A stretch of DNA of 64,000 nucleotides from Adenanthera pavonina (taxonomy: Eukaryota; Streptophyta; Magnoliopsida; Fabales; Fabaceae): the NCBI GenBank assembly GCA_026686845.1, contig JAIVEN010000010.1, forward strand, positions 39,592,001 through 39,656,000, read 5' to 3'. Positions 34,816 through 48,900 of this stretch are shown here, one piece after another (the stretch's first letter is position 1; the number at the start of each line of letters is the position of its first letter). Under the pieces are notes generated by a model. It saw only the letters and a program-made list of their open reading frames with translations. It did no database searches and was not told the origin of the DNA. A program made the position numbers and the translations under genes.

Positions 34816-36600
34816 AGACTCTATCCACTTTGTGGCGTGAACTTTACGCTGTGTTTGCTTTTTTTTCTTTTTGGTCTGTGTCTCTTCTCCTAGAAATTGT
34901 ACTTCTGTTTGTCCTACTTATTTATACAACTTGAGGAATTCGTGGTTATTAGTTGTAGGAGGCATAGTTTTGCATTCATCTTCTTTAATATAAACTTGGT
35001 CTTAATAACTCGTCCTCCGTAAGAGTATGATGGCATGTTGGCTGATCTGTTTCTGCTTGCAATAGTTTGGATGACTTTATGTTCATACTTCATAGCAAAT
35101 ATTTTTTCTGGAAAATCGTTTATAGGGTGCGTTTTGTAATTGAGAGAAGTACTGACGCAAACAGACGCTTCTAAACCTTGGATAACTTAGAAACCTTGTA
35201 CTGATAGGGTTTTACGTTTTTTAGTTTATTTTACTCGTTCTCATGCTTGGTTGATAGTAATGTAATTTTGTTTTTATTGTGCATATACTAAGATTATGTG
35301 ATACTATATGATTGTGATTGTGGGTGATTGTTGATTTGAATTTGGCAGCTTTGATTATTTCTGATTAAGCTGGTGATCTGGTAAATCCCATTCTGGTAGG
35401 CTTGCAAGGAGATGAATGAGAGGCAAGGATAAAAATTTTTGTTTGGGGTGTGATTGGGTCATTTCACTTCTTATTTTAATATTCTTTTTTTTATTAATTT
35501 TTCCATTTTTTTATATGATAAACAAAATCATGATAATCAACTTTTCATTCAATTCTCTCATTTCTCTAACTCAAACGGACTGTGTGTTTCTGGGTGGGAG
35601 TACTTTGTAAGGATTAAATAGAATTGCTTCCTAAACATCCAATGCAGCGATTATTATCCAATTGATCTATTATTTTTTAATCAAAATTTATTTTTGTTAC
35701 ATTTTCATTAAAGTACTCTAACACTGAGAAAAAGAATGAACTTTTTTTATTTAAGCACTCATGGTATCCCAATTGACAGCTGTATTTAATTTTTTTTCAA
35801 GGCATAAAAATCATCAATATATCTTTTATCTTTTCAAACAAGATTTTTTCATACATATATATATAGTTAAGGATTGAATTTAGATAATATATTTTAAGAA
35901 AATCAACTATCTACTAATCGTATCATAGTGTTTAAACCATGGTAATGGCATCTTAAATTGGGCCAATCTATTAATTCAGAGATTGCCCAACCCGGATGGA
36001 AGGAAAGGGCTGAAGAAACAAATTGTGTGATTGATTTGAGCGTTTGGAGCTTGATGGAGTGAAGTGGTGAACAACCGAAAGAAGGATAGCAATGGCAACA
36101 AAACACGTAAAATAAAATATAAAAATAAGGATAGTAATTCTCCATAAACTCTTTTTTAGCCAAAAATTCTCTAGAAGCTTATTTACAAAAATAAAAAAAC
36201 AATTTTGTTTGGTATTGAAGAAAAGTTTATGAATCATCATCACCATATTTTCCATCACTATACAAATTGTATTATTCTCAAATTATGATCGGTGTAACTT
36301 TGTATTTCGGGCGGATCACATTTTAATAATTTGTTTGGAGTAATAACATATTGAATAAAAGATAAAAATTAAAAAATACAGGTGATAGATAAATTCAATT
36401 CAAATAAAATATATAATTTATAAGTTATAACCAAACAAGCGTTGATCTTATAAGGTCACTTGAATACAGTATTTCGATTTGAGAGTTGATCCGAGAAGGT
36501 TAGTTAACTATGGGATCTCAGTCTTAAGTATGGTATCTCGGTTTGAGATCGTATGTGCGTAGAAAACGTATCCAATTCCGTAGCACAATTTTGGATCCGT
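34816..36600 (+). other. AS1 3' flank and AS1-PRT6 intergenic spacer
   Basis: It begins with the AS1 3'UTR; AT-rich text at 34915-35000 could hold the polyadenylation site. The rest is AT-rich with no coding structure. Two phrases near 36470 and 36530 (AGTATTTCGATTTGAGAG and GGTATCTCGGTTTGAGATC) are similar, a small local duplication. The PRT6 promoter should lie at the right end. Confidence 0.5.
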
Positions 36601-36921
36601 AGATATAGTATAATATACATTCATTTCCTCTTCAAAGTAGATTATTCCAGTACCAGAGGGAGCTAAAAGCCCGGAAGAGCGACGGAGGAGCAGTTCGTGA
36701 AGGAAATAATGTGTAGATGCATGAAAGTCAAAGAAAGTTTTTAGGGAACTGCGATTGAGAAGTCTAATTAGGGTTCAGAATCACTGGCGGTATTGGTGAT
36801 TTCTCGTCGGGAACTGAATCTTTTTTAGCCAAGTGAGTAAGCAAACCTGGGTAGCGAAAGCTCTCGGTTTGGTCGCTGTTTGTGTTGCCTGGATTTGCTG
36901 TTGCGATTCTGGCGCTCCGTC

Positions 36922-39900
36922 ATGGTATATAACATGGAAATCGACTCACCTCCGGAGTCCCAACCCCTCAAGCCTCGAGATCGAATCATTCGGGTAACAC
37001 CCATTTGTGCTCGTCTTCGTTGATGGTCTCTTGCAGTAGACTTGTCTTTTTATTTTTTTTGTGGTTTGTTATTCTTTGTGGGTTGAATTCTCGTTCATAA
37101 ATGTTGCCCATGGATTTTATGATTGATTACATATATAGCGTCATTTAAGTAATTTATTGATAATCGATTATTTATGGCCTGCTTATCGATGTCTTTTATT
37201 GCCACCTACAGAGGCTTATTCAATTTGGAGTTCCCGAGGTTCTACTTGATCAGCCTCTCTTCGTTGATTTTGTTAAGGATAAAAAGTCGTTGATACCTGG
37301 GCTAGTAGCTGTTATATTACCTCAGGATGAGGAAGTGGCTGAAGCACTGCAAGATCCTAAATTTGGTTCTAAAAAGTCCTCATTGGGTGTGACCATGAAG
37401 AAGAGATTCCATGAAAGCATGGTGTGGTTACAGTGGTTGATGTTTGAGGGTGACCCCGCTGCAGCCCTGAGGAACCTTTCCAAATTGTCTGTCGGGCCGC
37501 GTGGTATTTGTGGGTCTGTTTGGGGACATAATGATATTGCATACAGGTGCAGAACATGTGAACATGATCCCACCTGCGCAATCTGTGTACCATGTTTTGA
37601 GAATGGAAATCACGAAGGCCATGATTACTTTGTGATAAAAACAAGCGGTGGCTGTTGTGACTGTGGAGATGTGACAGCATGGAAACGTGAGGGATTCTGC
37701 TCAAAGCATAAGGGTGTGGAGCAGATACAGCCACTCCCAGAGGAATTTGCAAACTCTGTGTACCCTGTGCTTGATTCTCTTTTCAGTTATTGGAAAGACA
37801 AGCTAACATTTGCAGAAACAGTCTCTCAGGAAAACTCTAGATCAAGCAATGCTGTTGTTGAAAGAAAGAAGGCTGCTAATGAGCTAACCTTTGCGGTGGT
37901 TGATATACTTTTAGAATTTTGCAAGCATAGTGAGAGTTTGCTTAGTTTTGTTGCTAGGATGTTATTCTCTTCTGCTGGTTTACTTGGCATTCTGTTGAGA
38001 GCTGAGAGGTTTTTAACTGATGTTGTTGTAAGAAAACTCCATGAGCTACTCCTGAAATTGCTGGGGGAACCTGCCTTCAAGTATGAGTTTGCTAAAGTTT
38101 TCCTCACTTACTATCCGACTGTTATAATTGAGGCCATAAAAGAGTGCACTGACCTTCCTCTGAAGAGGTATCCATTATTATCCACATTCTCTGTGCAGAT
38201 ACTTACAGTGCCCACTCTTACCCCTCGTCTGGTGAAAGAAATGAACCTACTTAGAATGCTGTTGGGATGTTTGGAAGACATTTTCAATTCTTGTTCTGAA
38301 GATGGTCGATTACAGGTGATAAGCTGGATTTTTTTAATCTTTATTTTGGCCTGTCAGGATAGATATGCCAAGATTAATGACTGATTCTAATATTTTTTAA
38401 ACCAAATTGCCTGGTATTTGTTGTGATGTTGAAGTTGGTTAAGAATTTTATGTCAATGATTTGCTGTTATAATCATGTTTATGTCAATGATTTGTCGTTA
38501 TACTTTAATCATGTTTCCAAATCTTGCTTTATTATGTTTACTTAAAGAGACAGATTCTCATTGCAGGTTGCCAGGTGGGGGAATTTGTATGAGACAACCT
38601 TGCGCGTTGTTGATGATATTCGATTTGTTATGAGCCATGTGGTGGTTCCCAAATATGTGACCTATGATCAACAAGATATCTCAAGAACTTGGATGAGACT
38701 TCTGTCCTTTGTTCAAGGGATGAACCCTCAAAAGCGAGAAACTGGTCAACATATAGAAGAAGAAAATGAGAATGTCCATTTACCTTTTGTGTTAGGCCAC
38801 TCTATTGCTAATATTCATTCTCTTTTGGTGGATGGGGCGTTTTCTGATGCTAGTGAGGGAGAGTTGGATGATGAAGTTGTTTGGAGCTCAAATAAGCAAG
38901 AATCAGATGATGGAGGTAGTCTACGACATGCAAAAGTGGGGTGGCTGTCCCAAGATATCTCTGCATGTAGTATGACTGGTCAGAATAGTGCCTTTGCTTG
39001 TTCTTCAAGGGATTCTGAGATAAAATCTAATGCCTCTTCTCATCTGCAACTTCCTCATTCTGTCACATGGTTGATATGTGAGTGTTTAGGGGCCATTGAG
39101 AATTGGTTGGGAATTGACAATAAGTCTTGGGTACTTACTAACACATTATCTCCAAATAGTGGTAGTATCTATGACAGCAATCTTTCAGCATTAAAGAGAA
39201 CATTATCCAATATTAGAAAGGGTAAGATTTTTCGTAGGCTTGCTAGTTCAAGTGAAGATCATGGTAAGCAATGCTCTGATTACTTCATGCATGATGTGGA
39301 ACACAGTGAGCATGCAATGAAGGATAGTAAACTGAAAATAAATGGTGAACCTGCGTCAGATAATATCTATGTTTCTTCTGGTTTTAATGATAGTGCAATG
39401 GAAACAGATGTACCTGCAGAATTGAGTGGTCTCCGTCTTTTGTCTTTGTCTGATTGGCCACAAATTGTCTATGATGTTAGTTCACAAGATATCTCTGTAC
39501 ACATTACGTTACATCGGTTACTTTCCATGCTGTTACAAAGGTCATTGAGAAGATATTTCGGTGATTCTGCAATTCTAGATAGGTCTGATGCCTGTCTGAC
39601 TAATTTATCGTCAACAATCTACACTGACCTTTTCGGACATGCTTTAGGGAGCAGTCATCCTTATGGGTTTTCTTCCTTTATAATGGAACATCCTCTGCGC
39701 ATTAGGGTTTTTTGTGCTGAAGTTCATGCTGGAATGTGGAGGAAAAATGGAGATGCTGCTCTTTTATCATGCGAATGGTATCGGTCTGTTCGCTGGTTAG
39801 TATACTGTTCTATATTATACTATTATCAGTATCTAAGGATTTTTAGTCATTATAGTATGTTATATCAATTCTATTTATTTATCTGGGATGGTTTGTTTAG

Positions 39901-42900
39901 GCCTTTACTATGGTTCACTTCTGCAGGTCTGAACAAGGTCTGGAGCTTGATCTATTTCTTCTTCAGTGCTGTGCTGCACTAGCTCCTCCAGATATGTATG
40001 TCAGCAGAATTCTGGAGCGCTTTGGGCTATCAAACTACCTATCCTTGAATCTTGAACGTTCAAGCGAGTACGTTCTCTTCTTTTTCAGTTTGATATATGT
40101 GTATATATATATAATTATATATATTATTTTGTTGTCCTGCTTCACAGATTTCATTGTTTTGTCTTCTGTAGATTTTTCTACGTCAGCATTTACAAGTGAT
40201 TTTATAGTTTGTAGCTTTTTGCTGCTATTTTTACCCCCTCAGTATTTAACTTGTGCAGTTTATCCATCTTGGCCCCCATTTGATAGCGTTGTGGTTTTTC
40301 AAAATTTGTTGTGTTGAAAGTGCTATAAAAAAATACTGTCGAAGAACATTTAGAATATGGTTTTGTAAAATGTGATTAAATAAATTGGGAACTGTACTTT
40401 GATTAACAAAAGTGTTCAATAATTGATGTAGGACAAGGTAGGGCACCGGTAGAAAAATAGATGAGAAGAGTGGAAAATTAAAAAAGAGAGGAATTTCGTT
40501 GAACAAGTCTCAATAATATTCAATCAATAGGAAAAAAAGATAATTACAATGAGAGATTTTAGGGCTTATTTATAGAGCCCTAAATCCTTATCTAATTAGG
40601 GTCCTAAAGAAAATAATTTAAATCTAGATAAAAATAAACTATAAGATAAGATAAGCCTAAAATAATCAAACCCTAAAATATAAAAATAGCCCAAATATTA
40701 ATTATTTTTCTTCCTAAAATACGTCTTGAATTTTCTTTCATTTGTCCCCCGCTTTAAAAAACTCTCCTCTGGAGAGTTAGAAAGCTGGTAAGACTCAAGC
40801 AAGGCAGAATCTAGGTGATGAAATTCATCTTCTGTAATCCATGTAGCATCCACGTCAGAACGGCCTTTCCACCGAACAAGATAACGGTGAATGGAGCCCT
40901 CAAATGTGAAAACAAGTTGATCATCCATAACCGTGTCAATTTTTTCAAGAGACGGTGCAGTAGATGGCAAAATTGGTACAAGTGCACGATGTGGGTGAGC
41001 AACCACAGCATCATCAGGAAATGGCCGGGGAGGCTCAAAAGTGCCTCTATAAAGAACTAGATCTTCAACATTGAACACTGGACTAATAGTCATGTTTGGA
41101 GGTAGTTCAAGCAAGTAAGCATTGGACCCAAGTTTCTTTGCAATGTGGAAAGGTCCAGAAGCTCGAGTGTGCAACTTCTTAAAGGAATATTTGGGGAAAC
41201 ATTTGGGACGGATACGAGCCATGACATAATTACGTTCATTGAAGCTCTGGAGTGATGATGAGCATTAGTAGATAACTTCTTATGATCATTACTTAAAGTT
41301 GGCTTTCATCGAATTTCATCATGAAGCTTGTGTAATCGATGAGTGAAGTCTTCTACAGATTTAGAAGTACGGAATGTCATAGGAATTGGCACAAGATCAA
41401 TAGGTTGCCTTGGGTTTTAACCTTGAACAATTTGAAAAGAACTTTTACTCGTGGACCGATTAACTGAGTTGTTGTAAGTGAACTCAGTAAGGGGTAAGAC
41501 CAAATCCCAATTCTGAGGCTTATCTCCCACCAAACTCCTCAGTAGATTACCTAGGTTGCGATTGCTAAACTCAATTTGTCCATTAGTTTGGGGATGAAAG
41601 CGGAAGAGAACTTCAGTTGAGTACCAAACAGTTTCCAGAAGGTCTTCCAAAAGTAACTAACGAACTTAACATCTCTATCAGACAAAATAGAGACAAATAG
41701 CTTATGCAAATGTACCACCTTTTTGAAGAAAAGCTTGGCAAGATAAGAAGCATTTGTAGCTTTGCAGGAATCATGCCTGCGTATAGTATGTGGTAACCCT
41801 AAAATAAAATCTATGCTAAGATCCTTCCATGGTGTTTCAGGAACCGGCAAAGGAGTATACAACCCTGTGATTTGCTTCTTAACCTTGTATGTTTGACATG
41901 TATGACATTGAGAAAGAATTCTAGCTACATCACGCTTAAGAGATGGCCAATATAATCGATCCTTAACTAAGGCCACAATCCTATCTCTGCCAAAATGTCC
42001 TGCTAGACGTCCAGTGTTTAATTTCCAAATAAGAAAGTCTTGCATAGATGTGCGTAAAATGCATAACTTAGAACCTTGAAAGAGATATCCATTGTTGATG
42101 AGAAAATCAACATGGTCAAACTGGTTGCTGTCACTAATTTCTTGATAAATGACTCCAAAGTCTGGACATGTCACATATTTGTCCTTCAATGTATCAAATT
42201 CCACAATACTGACAGTCATCGTATGCAATATGTTAATCCTTCAACTTAGAGCATCTGCTACTTTATTCTCTACTGCAGAGTGAGGCTGAACTACAAAAGT
42301 GAATTGTTAAATGAACTCTACCCATTTGGCATGTTTGGAATTCAAATGATGCTGAGAGTTGAGGTATTTGAGAGCTTGATGGTCTGGATACAAGACAAAT
42401 TGCTGGGAAGAAGGTAATATTTCTAATGCTTAAGAGATCTAACAATGGCATAGAATTCTATATCATGTGTGAAATATTTCTGCTTCACATCATTTAACTT
42501 TTCACTAAAGAACGCCACAGGATGTCCTTCTTAACTTAGAACGCCACCAATTCCAACTCCAGAGACATTACAAGCAACCTCAAAGCACTTTGTAAAGTTA
42601 GGTAGGGATAAGACAGGTGCTACAGTAAGCTTCTTAATTTCTTGAAAACCTCTTGAGGCTGTTGAAATCCATTGAAACTTGTCTTTCTTCATACAACTGT
42701 GATAGAAGCCATAATAGTGCTGAAATCTCTGACAAAACGTTCATAGAAAGATGCCAATCCATGGAGACTACATACATGTTGAAGGTTTTGGGGTTCAGGC
42801 CCTTTGTGAATGGCACTAACCTCTGCAGGATCAACCTCTAGTTCTCTTACAGAAACTATGAACCCAAGAAAGATCAATTGAGTTTGGAGGAATGAACATT

Positions 42901-45900
42901 TGGGGAGGTTGATGTAGAACTTCTCTTGCCGTAAGATAAGAACACTTGTTGAAGATCAATTAGATGCTCTTCCTTAATTTTGCTAAAGATTAAAAGATCA
43001 TCAAAGTAGACAACCAAGAACTTACCCAAGTAAGGTTGAAGCATGTGGGTCATAACCCTCGTGAAGGTTCTAGGAGCATTTGACAACCCAAAAGGTATTA
43101 TTAACCATTCGTACAACCCATCTTGCATTTTGAACACAGTTTTCCACTCGTCTCCAAGCCTAATCTTGAGTTGATGATAACCACTTCGAAGGTCAATCTT
43201 GGAAAACCAACATGATCCAAAAACCAAGTTAAGCATATCCTCGAGTCTAGAAATAGGAAATCTATATTTGATGGTGATCTTGTTAATAGCTCTACTATCA
43301 ACAGACAACCTCCATGTTCCATCCTTCTTTGGAGTTAGAAGTGCGGGTACAACACAAGGACTAAGGCTATGCTGGATGTAGCCTTTCTCCAGTAACCCAT
43401 TAACTTGTGGATTAAGCTCTTCTCATTCTTTAGGATTCATCCTGTAGTGAGGAAGATTAGGAAGTCGTGAACCTAGGACCAAATCAATGGCTTGTTGAAT
43501 ATCTTGCATGGGGGGTAATTCTGACGGAAGCTCTTCTAGTGTAATGTCTTTAAATTCCTCCAAGAGTAGATTTACTTCTTCAAGCACCATTATAGTTGCC
43601 ATTGAAGCAACCCAGTTGGAAACTTTAGGGACTACAACAAGTACAACTTCAATCTCTTTGCTTTCCTTTACAAATTGCTTATTTGCTAGGAGATGGATGT
43701 TGTGACTCTTTGCTTGTGGCTTCTTTTGTTTATTTGAACCCTTATTTTCAATTTGAGGCTTGGTAGGACATAATAAGATTGTTTTCCCCTTATACTTAAA
43801 TGAATGAATGTTCTCATGGCCATGACTTGTGACGTCATTATCGTAGATCCATGGTCAAACTAATAGAATGTGAGCAACATCTATAGTAAGGACATCTTCA
43901 TGATACTCTCCAAGTCGAAGAGGAAAGAGATACTATTGCGTGATAGGTAAAGAAGTCTTATTATCTGTCCAAGTTACTTCAATAGGTTGAGGATGGGGCT
44001 TAGGCTTAATACCAAGCCTAACAACTCCTTAGTTGGAGATCACATTCCTAACGCTTCCTCTATCAATGACAAGCTTACAAGATTTATCTCCAATTTTCAC
44101 AAAGGTGTGAAAGATGCTTGTTCTCTTCCCAGAATTGTTAGGCAAAGGGACAGATAGAATGCACCTCATTACACTTAGTCGTCCTGTATCATCCTCAATA
44201 AATTCCTCATATACACATCAGAAGGGCACTCAATGGGATCAATCATCTCATCAACATTTGCTAAATCATCTTCCTTGCCAGCGATAGGCTCGAGAAATAG
44301 ATCACTTTGCTGGCACCTAGATGCGATATGGCCTTTAGAATGACATTGAAAGCACTTAATAGTAGAACCACTAGGACGGGAAACAGAGCTTGAAGACTCA
44401 ACATTCCTTGCATTCCCCTTTGAACCTAAAGCCTGCCCAAAAGGATATGAGGAGCTGGACTTAATTGGTGGGACCCCTGCAATGTGATTAGGGGAATGAA
44501 ACTCCGAGCCTGGTGGGAATCAGTGCCCTGAAAAGCAAAACTCTTGCCATACGAATTCTTAAGCAAAAATTCTATCTCCAAGGCCTTATGACAAGCCTCA
44601 TCAGGGGGTTTAGTTTAAGTTTTTGTTGTATGTCAACTGGAAGACTATTGATAAACTTTTTAATTGTCATCCAAGGGTCTTCCTTCACCTTGCATCGAAT
44701 TATGTGATTGTCAAAACAAGCCATGTAATAAGATATCGTGATGGCCTGCCTCAAGTTCAGCCATTGATTGAAAAGCTGATTCTTGTAATGGGTAGACACA
44801 TATTTCTCTTTCAATTTCATTTTTGTCTATGCCCAAATATTAATTGGGGGTTGTCCTAGATGCTGGAGATTTTGTTGTACATTTTGCTAATAATTCTTGG
44901 TGGACCTAACAAGCTTCATCTTAGTGAAACGAGCACAATGTACATCATTCATCTCATACCATTCAAAGTAGTCCTCCATGTTAGCCAACCAATCTAAAAA
45001 GACACTTGAATCTAATTGGTCATTGAACTCAGGGGCTTCAACTTTGACCTTGTTAGGGATGTCATTTAGCTGAGTATGTCTATGACCTTCCCTATGATTT
45101 CTAGGAGGTGATTCATATATGTGGTTATAAGTCTCTTGGCTCATGATCAATCCACTAATCTTCTATATAGACTTGGGAGTCAAAAGTTATGTGAAGATGA
45201 TCCCTGAAATTCCTGTTTTCGTTGCCTTTTGTAAACTGATAATTCTTGATAGGTGGAGCCCTAGCATTACTAGGGGAAGGAGTGTATCCACCCCTTAAGT
45301 TGATTTCTCTGTAAACTTTCAAACCATCAACTGTGGCTTCTACTTTATATTGTTTATCTTTCCCTTTAATGGTCTGTATGAGGTCTCTATACATCATCTT
45401 CAATTCTTCAATTCCATGGTCCTCAAACCTTCGATCCATGGTGTCAAACCTATGATTTATTGTCTCAATTGCTTGATCTACATATTTTTGTGCTACGCCT
45501 CTCGGCTTCCTCTAGTTGATTTTGTGTCACTTGGGAGTTTTGAGTCATGGTGGACTTAAGGTTTGCAAGCTCTAATGAAGTTTAAGAGTCGTGACAGCAC
45601 TCAGGATGGCAAGAAATAACAGAAAAACAGCATAAAACAAGATTTGGAGCATTCTAGAACATCACATGTGCGGGGGTGCGTGGAGTCCACGCTCAAGGAG
45701 ATTGGCTGGTGTATGGGGGGGCATGACAAGGCTGCCGGTGACGGCGTTTGGTGGACAAGCTGAATTTCCTCCTGTGAGTCAAACAGTGGTGGTGTTGATC
45801 AGACATTGGCAACTAGGGTTTCTAGCTCTGATAGCGAACTGGTTAGGTTTCCAATGAGTTTTCAAGTAGGTTTTCGATGTTGGGAGCGTGCAAGGAACCT

Positions 45901-48900
45901 ACTCTGATACCGAATTGTAGGACAAGGTAGGGCAGTGGTAAGGAGTAGAAAATTAAAAAGGAAAGGAATTTCACTAAACATGTCTCAATAATATTTAATC
46001 AATAGGAAAAAAAGATAATTATAATGAGAGTTTCAAGGACTTATTTATAGAGCCCTAAATCCTAATCTAATTAGGGTCTTAAAGAAAATAATTTAAATCC
46101 AAACAAAGATAAATTATAAGGTAAGATAAATCTAAAATAATCAAACCCTAAAAGATAAAATAAGACCCAAATATTAATTATTTTTCTTCCTAAAATAAGT
46201 CTTGAATTTTCTTTCAATAATGCTTTTATAAAACGAGTAATTAGAATGACAGAAGCAGGTACTATAAGGTTAAATAAATAGTTTTGAATTTGGAAAGGAT
46301 AATAGTTAGAATTGAAGAGAAGGCTTCATAGGTATCTAATATTTTTGACAGCTGTAGCAGCTTTGAAAGCTCGCTAGGTGATACTTTTAAGCACATGTGG
46401 CCTTTAACATGCATCGGAAGAAGCAATTCCAAAAAAATTTATCATACTCATTTGTATTCAACCATACTCATGGTGAATGATCCACCTGAATATATGGTTT
46501 TTGATAGAGCACAATGACATTGTATGATTTATACAGTTGACCCTACTTAGTAGGATAAGGCTATTATTGTTGTTTTAGTCACCAAGTCCAAAAGCCATGA
46601 GTGTTCCCAAATGGGGCCTTAACTTTATTTTGTGTAGTTCATTTTCTGTAAAGAAATAATTGACCATAATTTTTGCCACCTTTTCGAATTCTTGGTGCCA
46701 CTCATTGTCATGCGAAAATTTTCTCCTTAGGCCTTGTTTGGTTACTAGGATGGAAAGGGAATCATTTTCCATGCTCTTTGTGCAATGTCTATTATGTCCC
46801 TATAATCATTATTCAACAATATCTCTCTCTTTTTTCTAACTTTGTTAAGAGTAGGGCACAAGATCATTTGTCCTCCTCAAAATCATGTTTTTCATTCAAT
46901 TTTCTATTTCATTCCTTTCCATTCTATGTATCAAGCAGCCCCGTAGATAAATATTCCAAACAGGGAAGGGGGGAGGGGTTCAAGGAAAAGCTCCCCTGGA
47001 TCATATTTTTGGGTCTCATTTTGATTCTATTTACAATTTCAATATTTGGGTTGTATCAAAACCTCCTTAAGCTGATTAATGTTTTGATAATTTAAGGTCA
47101 AATTTATCATGATAGTTTAAGGTCAAATTCACATATTTGAGTTGTATCAAATTTACTAGGAAGAAATTAGGCAATATTAAAAGGATAAATAGGACTGAAG
47201 GAAAGCAACATAAATTAAAGTTTAACTGAGTAAAGAATTATAACTTTGCTAATGTGTTTCCAAAGCATCTAACGATTACTTTCATCTAATCCTCATTTGA
47301 TCATGATAATATAGTAGTATGGTTACGTACTGATAAACTATATCTTATAATGTTTATATCTAGTATCTTGCAAAACTGCAGGAACTTCTGGGCCTTTGGA
47401 TTTTGTATCCTCTTTTTGTTCATAGTTCATTTGAACTTATCTCAAGGCTCTGCCTTGTCTGCATGACTCTCAATTCATTCTGAATTTTAGTGGAATATCA
47501 TTTGCGATTGTTATGCATTATCTGAGTGACAAAATCTAGTGACTTCCATTTATAACACTCAACCAATTCAAAATGAAAATGACTCTCATCAAATATACAT
47601 TTTTTTTTTTTTACTGGTATGATATTAAAATATATTTTTCATAAGAATTAAAGCTTCTGTTTGGTTAGGATTATGCTCATGTATAGCTCCTGTAGTGTTG
47701 CTTTGTCAATCTCTACAAGATAAATTGTCCGTGATGAATGAATACTTATTTTACAGGTATGAACCTGTTTTAGTCCACGAAATGCTGACTCTTATGATTC
47801 AGATAGTGAAAGAAAGGCGCTTTTGTGGGCTAACTACTTTTGAAAGCTTGAAAAGAGAACTGATTTATAAGTTAGCAATTGGAGATGCCACTCACAGTCA
47901 GCTGCTGAAGTCTCTTCCTCGTGATCTCTCCAAGTTTGAACAGCTTCAAGAGATTTTGGATACAGTTGCTGTTTATTCTAATCCATCTGGCTTTAATCAG
48001 GTTTTTTCAATTCTTTGAAAAAAAGATCACTTTCTTTCGTTAGCCTGTATTTGTCTTGACTTTCTTATTCCTCTTAGGGCATGTATTCCCTGCGATGTTC
48101 ATTTTGGAAAGAATTGGATTTGTATCATCCCCGTTGGAATTCTAAGGATTTACAAGTTGCAGAAGAAAGATACTTAAGCTTCTGTAGTGTCTCTGCACTA
48201 ACCACACAGCTGCCCCGTTGGACTGAAATTTATCCTCCTCTGAAAGGGATTTCAAGGATAGCCACTTGTAAAGTGGTCCTACAGATTATCCGTGCAGTTC
48301 TATATTATGCTGTTTTTACTTTTAAATCGGCTGAATCTCGTTCTCCCGATGCTGTCCTTCTAACTGCACTGCATTTACTGTCATTATCTTTAGATATCTG
48401 TCTTCAGCAGAAAGAATTTACTGATCAGACATCTTATGATGAGACACAAATTCCCATAATAGCTTTTTCTGAAGAAATGATTGATGAAAGCTCTGTTCAT
48501 GGTGTTGGCGAACTGAGCTTATTGTCACTTCTCGTTAATTTGATGGGTTTGCACAGGAAGGAAGATGTAGACAACTTTGTAGAAGCAGGTGGTTGCAACC
48601 TGTCTGCTTTAATTGAAGACTTACTGAAGAAGTTTGCTGAGATTGACAACAGATGCATGACTAAGTTGCAGCAACTTGCCCCAGAAGTTGTTGGTCATAT
48701 ATCTCAAAGCTTTCCAATTAGAGACTCAAGTGACTTGGTCTCAGCTTCTGATAGCGAGAAACGCAAGGCAAAAGCTCGGGAGAGGCAGGCTGCTATGTTG
48801 GTAGGATGCTGTTGTATTTTTCATTAATGGCCAAGAATATTAACAATAATGATATATTGTTGATACACTTTTATGTCAAGCCAAATATGACTTGTTTTTG

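Larger units (their letters stand above)
40424..46216 (-). mobile_element. Ty3/gypsy chromovirus-type retrotransposon in PRT6 intron 4
   Basis: It is about 5.8 kb and antisense to PRT6. LTRs lie at 40424-40740 and 45916-46216. A 5-bp duplication ATAAT lies at 40419-40423 and 46217-46221. The primer site (reverse strand, GGTATCAGAGT) lies inside the right LTR near 45901-45911, and the polypurine tract (reverse strand GCGGGGGACAAA) abuts 40740. The order gag, CCHC, protease, RT, RNase H, integrase, chromodomain on the - strand shows its direction. Left and right LTRs are about 90% alike by eye with one 14-base indel, so the insertion is moderately old. The left LTR has three extra bases (TGA) at its outer end relative to the right LTR; this does not affect the duplication call. 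Confidence 0.92.
40068..47756 (+). other. PRT6: PRT6 intron 4, 7689 bp, expanded by transposons
   Basis: It lies between the split codon GA|G of exon 4 (donor GTACGT at 40068) and exon 5 (acceptor TTTTACAG ending at 47756). It carries a full gypsy element in antisense orientation, an RTE tail and a Tourist-like MITE. Without the gypsy element and one target duplication the intron would be about 1.9 kb. Exons on both sides keep phase, so the gene is probably still spliced across it. Confidence 0.9.

Noticed and set aside
37322..37752. Minus-strand ORFs opposite PRT6 exon 2 (up to 127 codons)
   Set aside because: They are antisense shadows of a conserved exon and show no family resemblance.
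46673..47095. 140-codon plus-strand ORF in PRT6 intron 4
   Set aside because: It spans the Tourist MITE and AT-rich intron DNA; composition is Phe/Ser-rich and no family fits.
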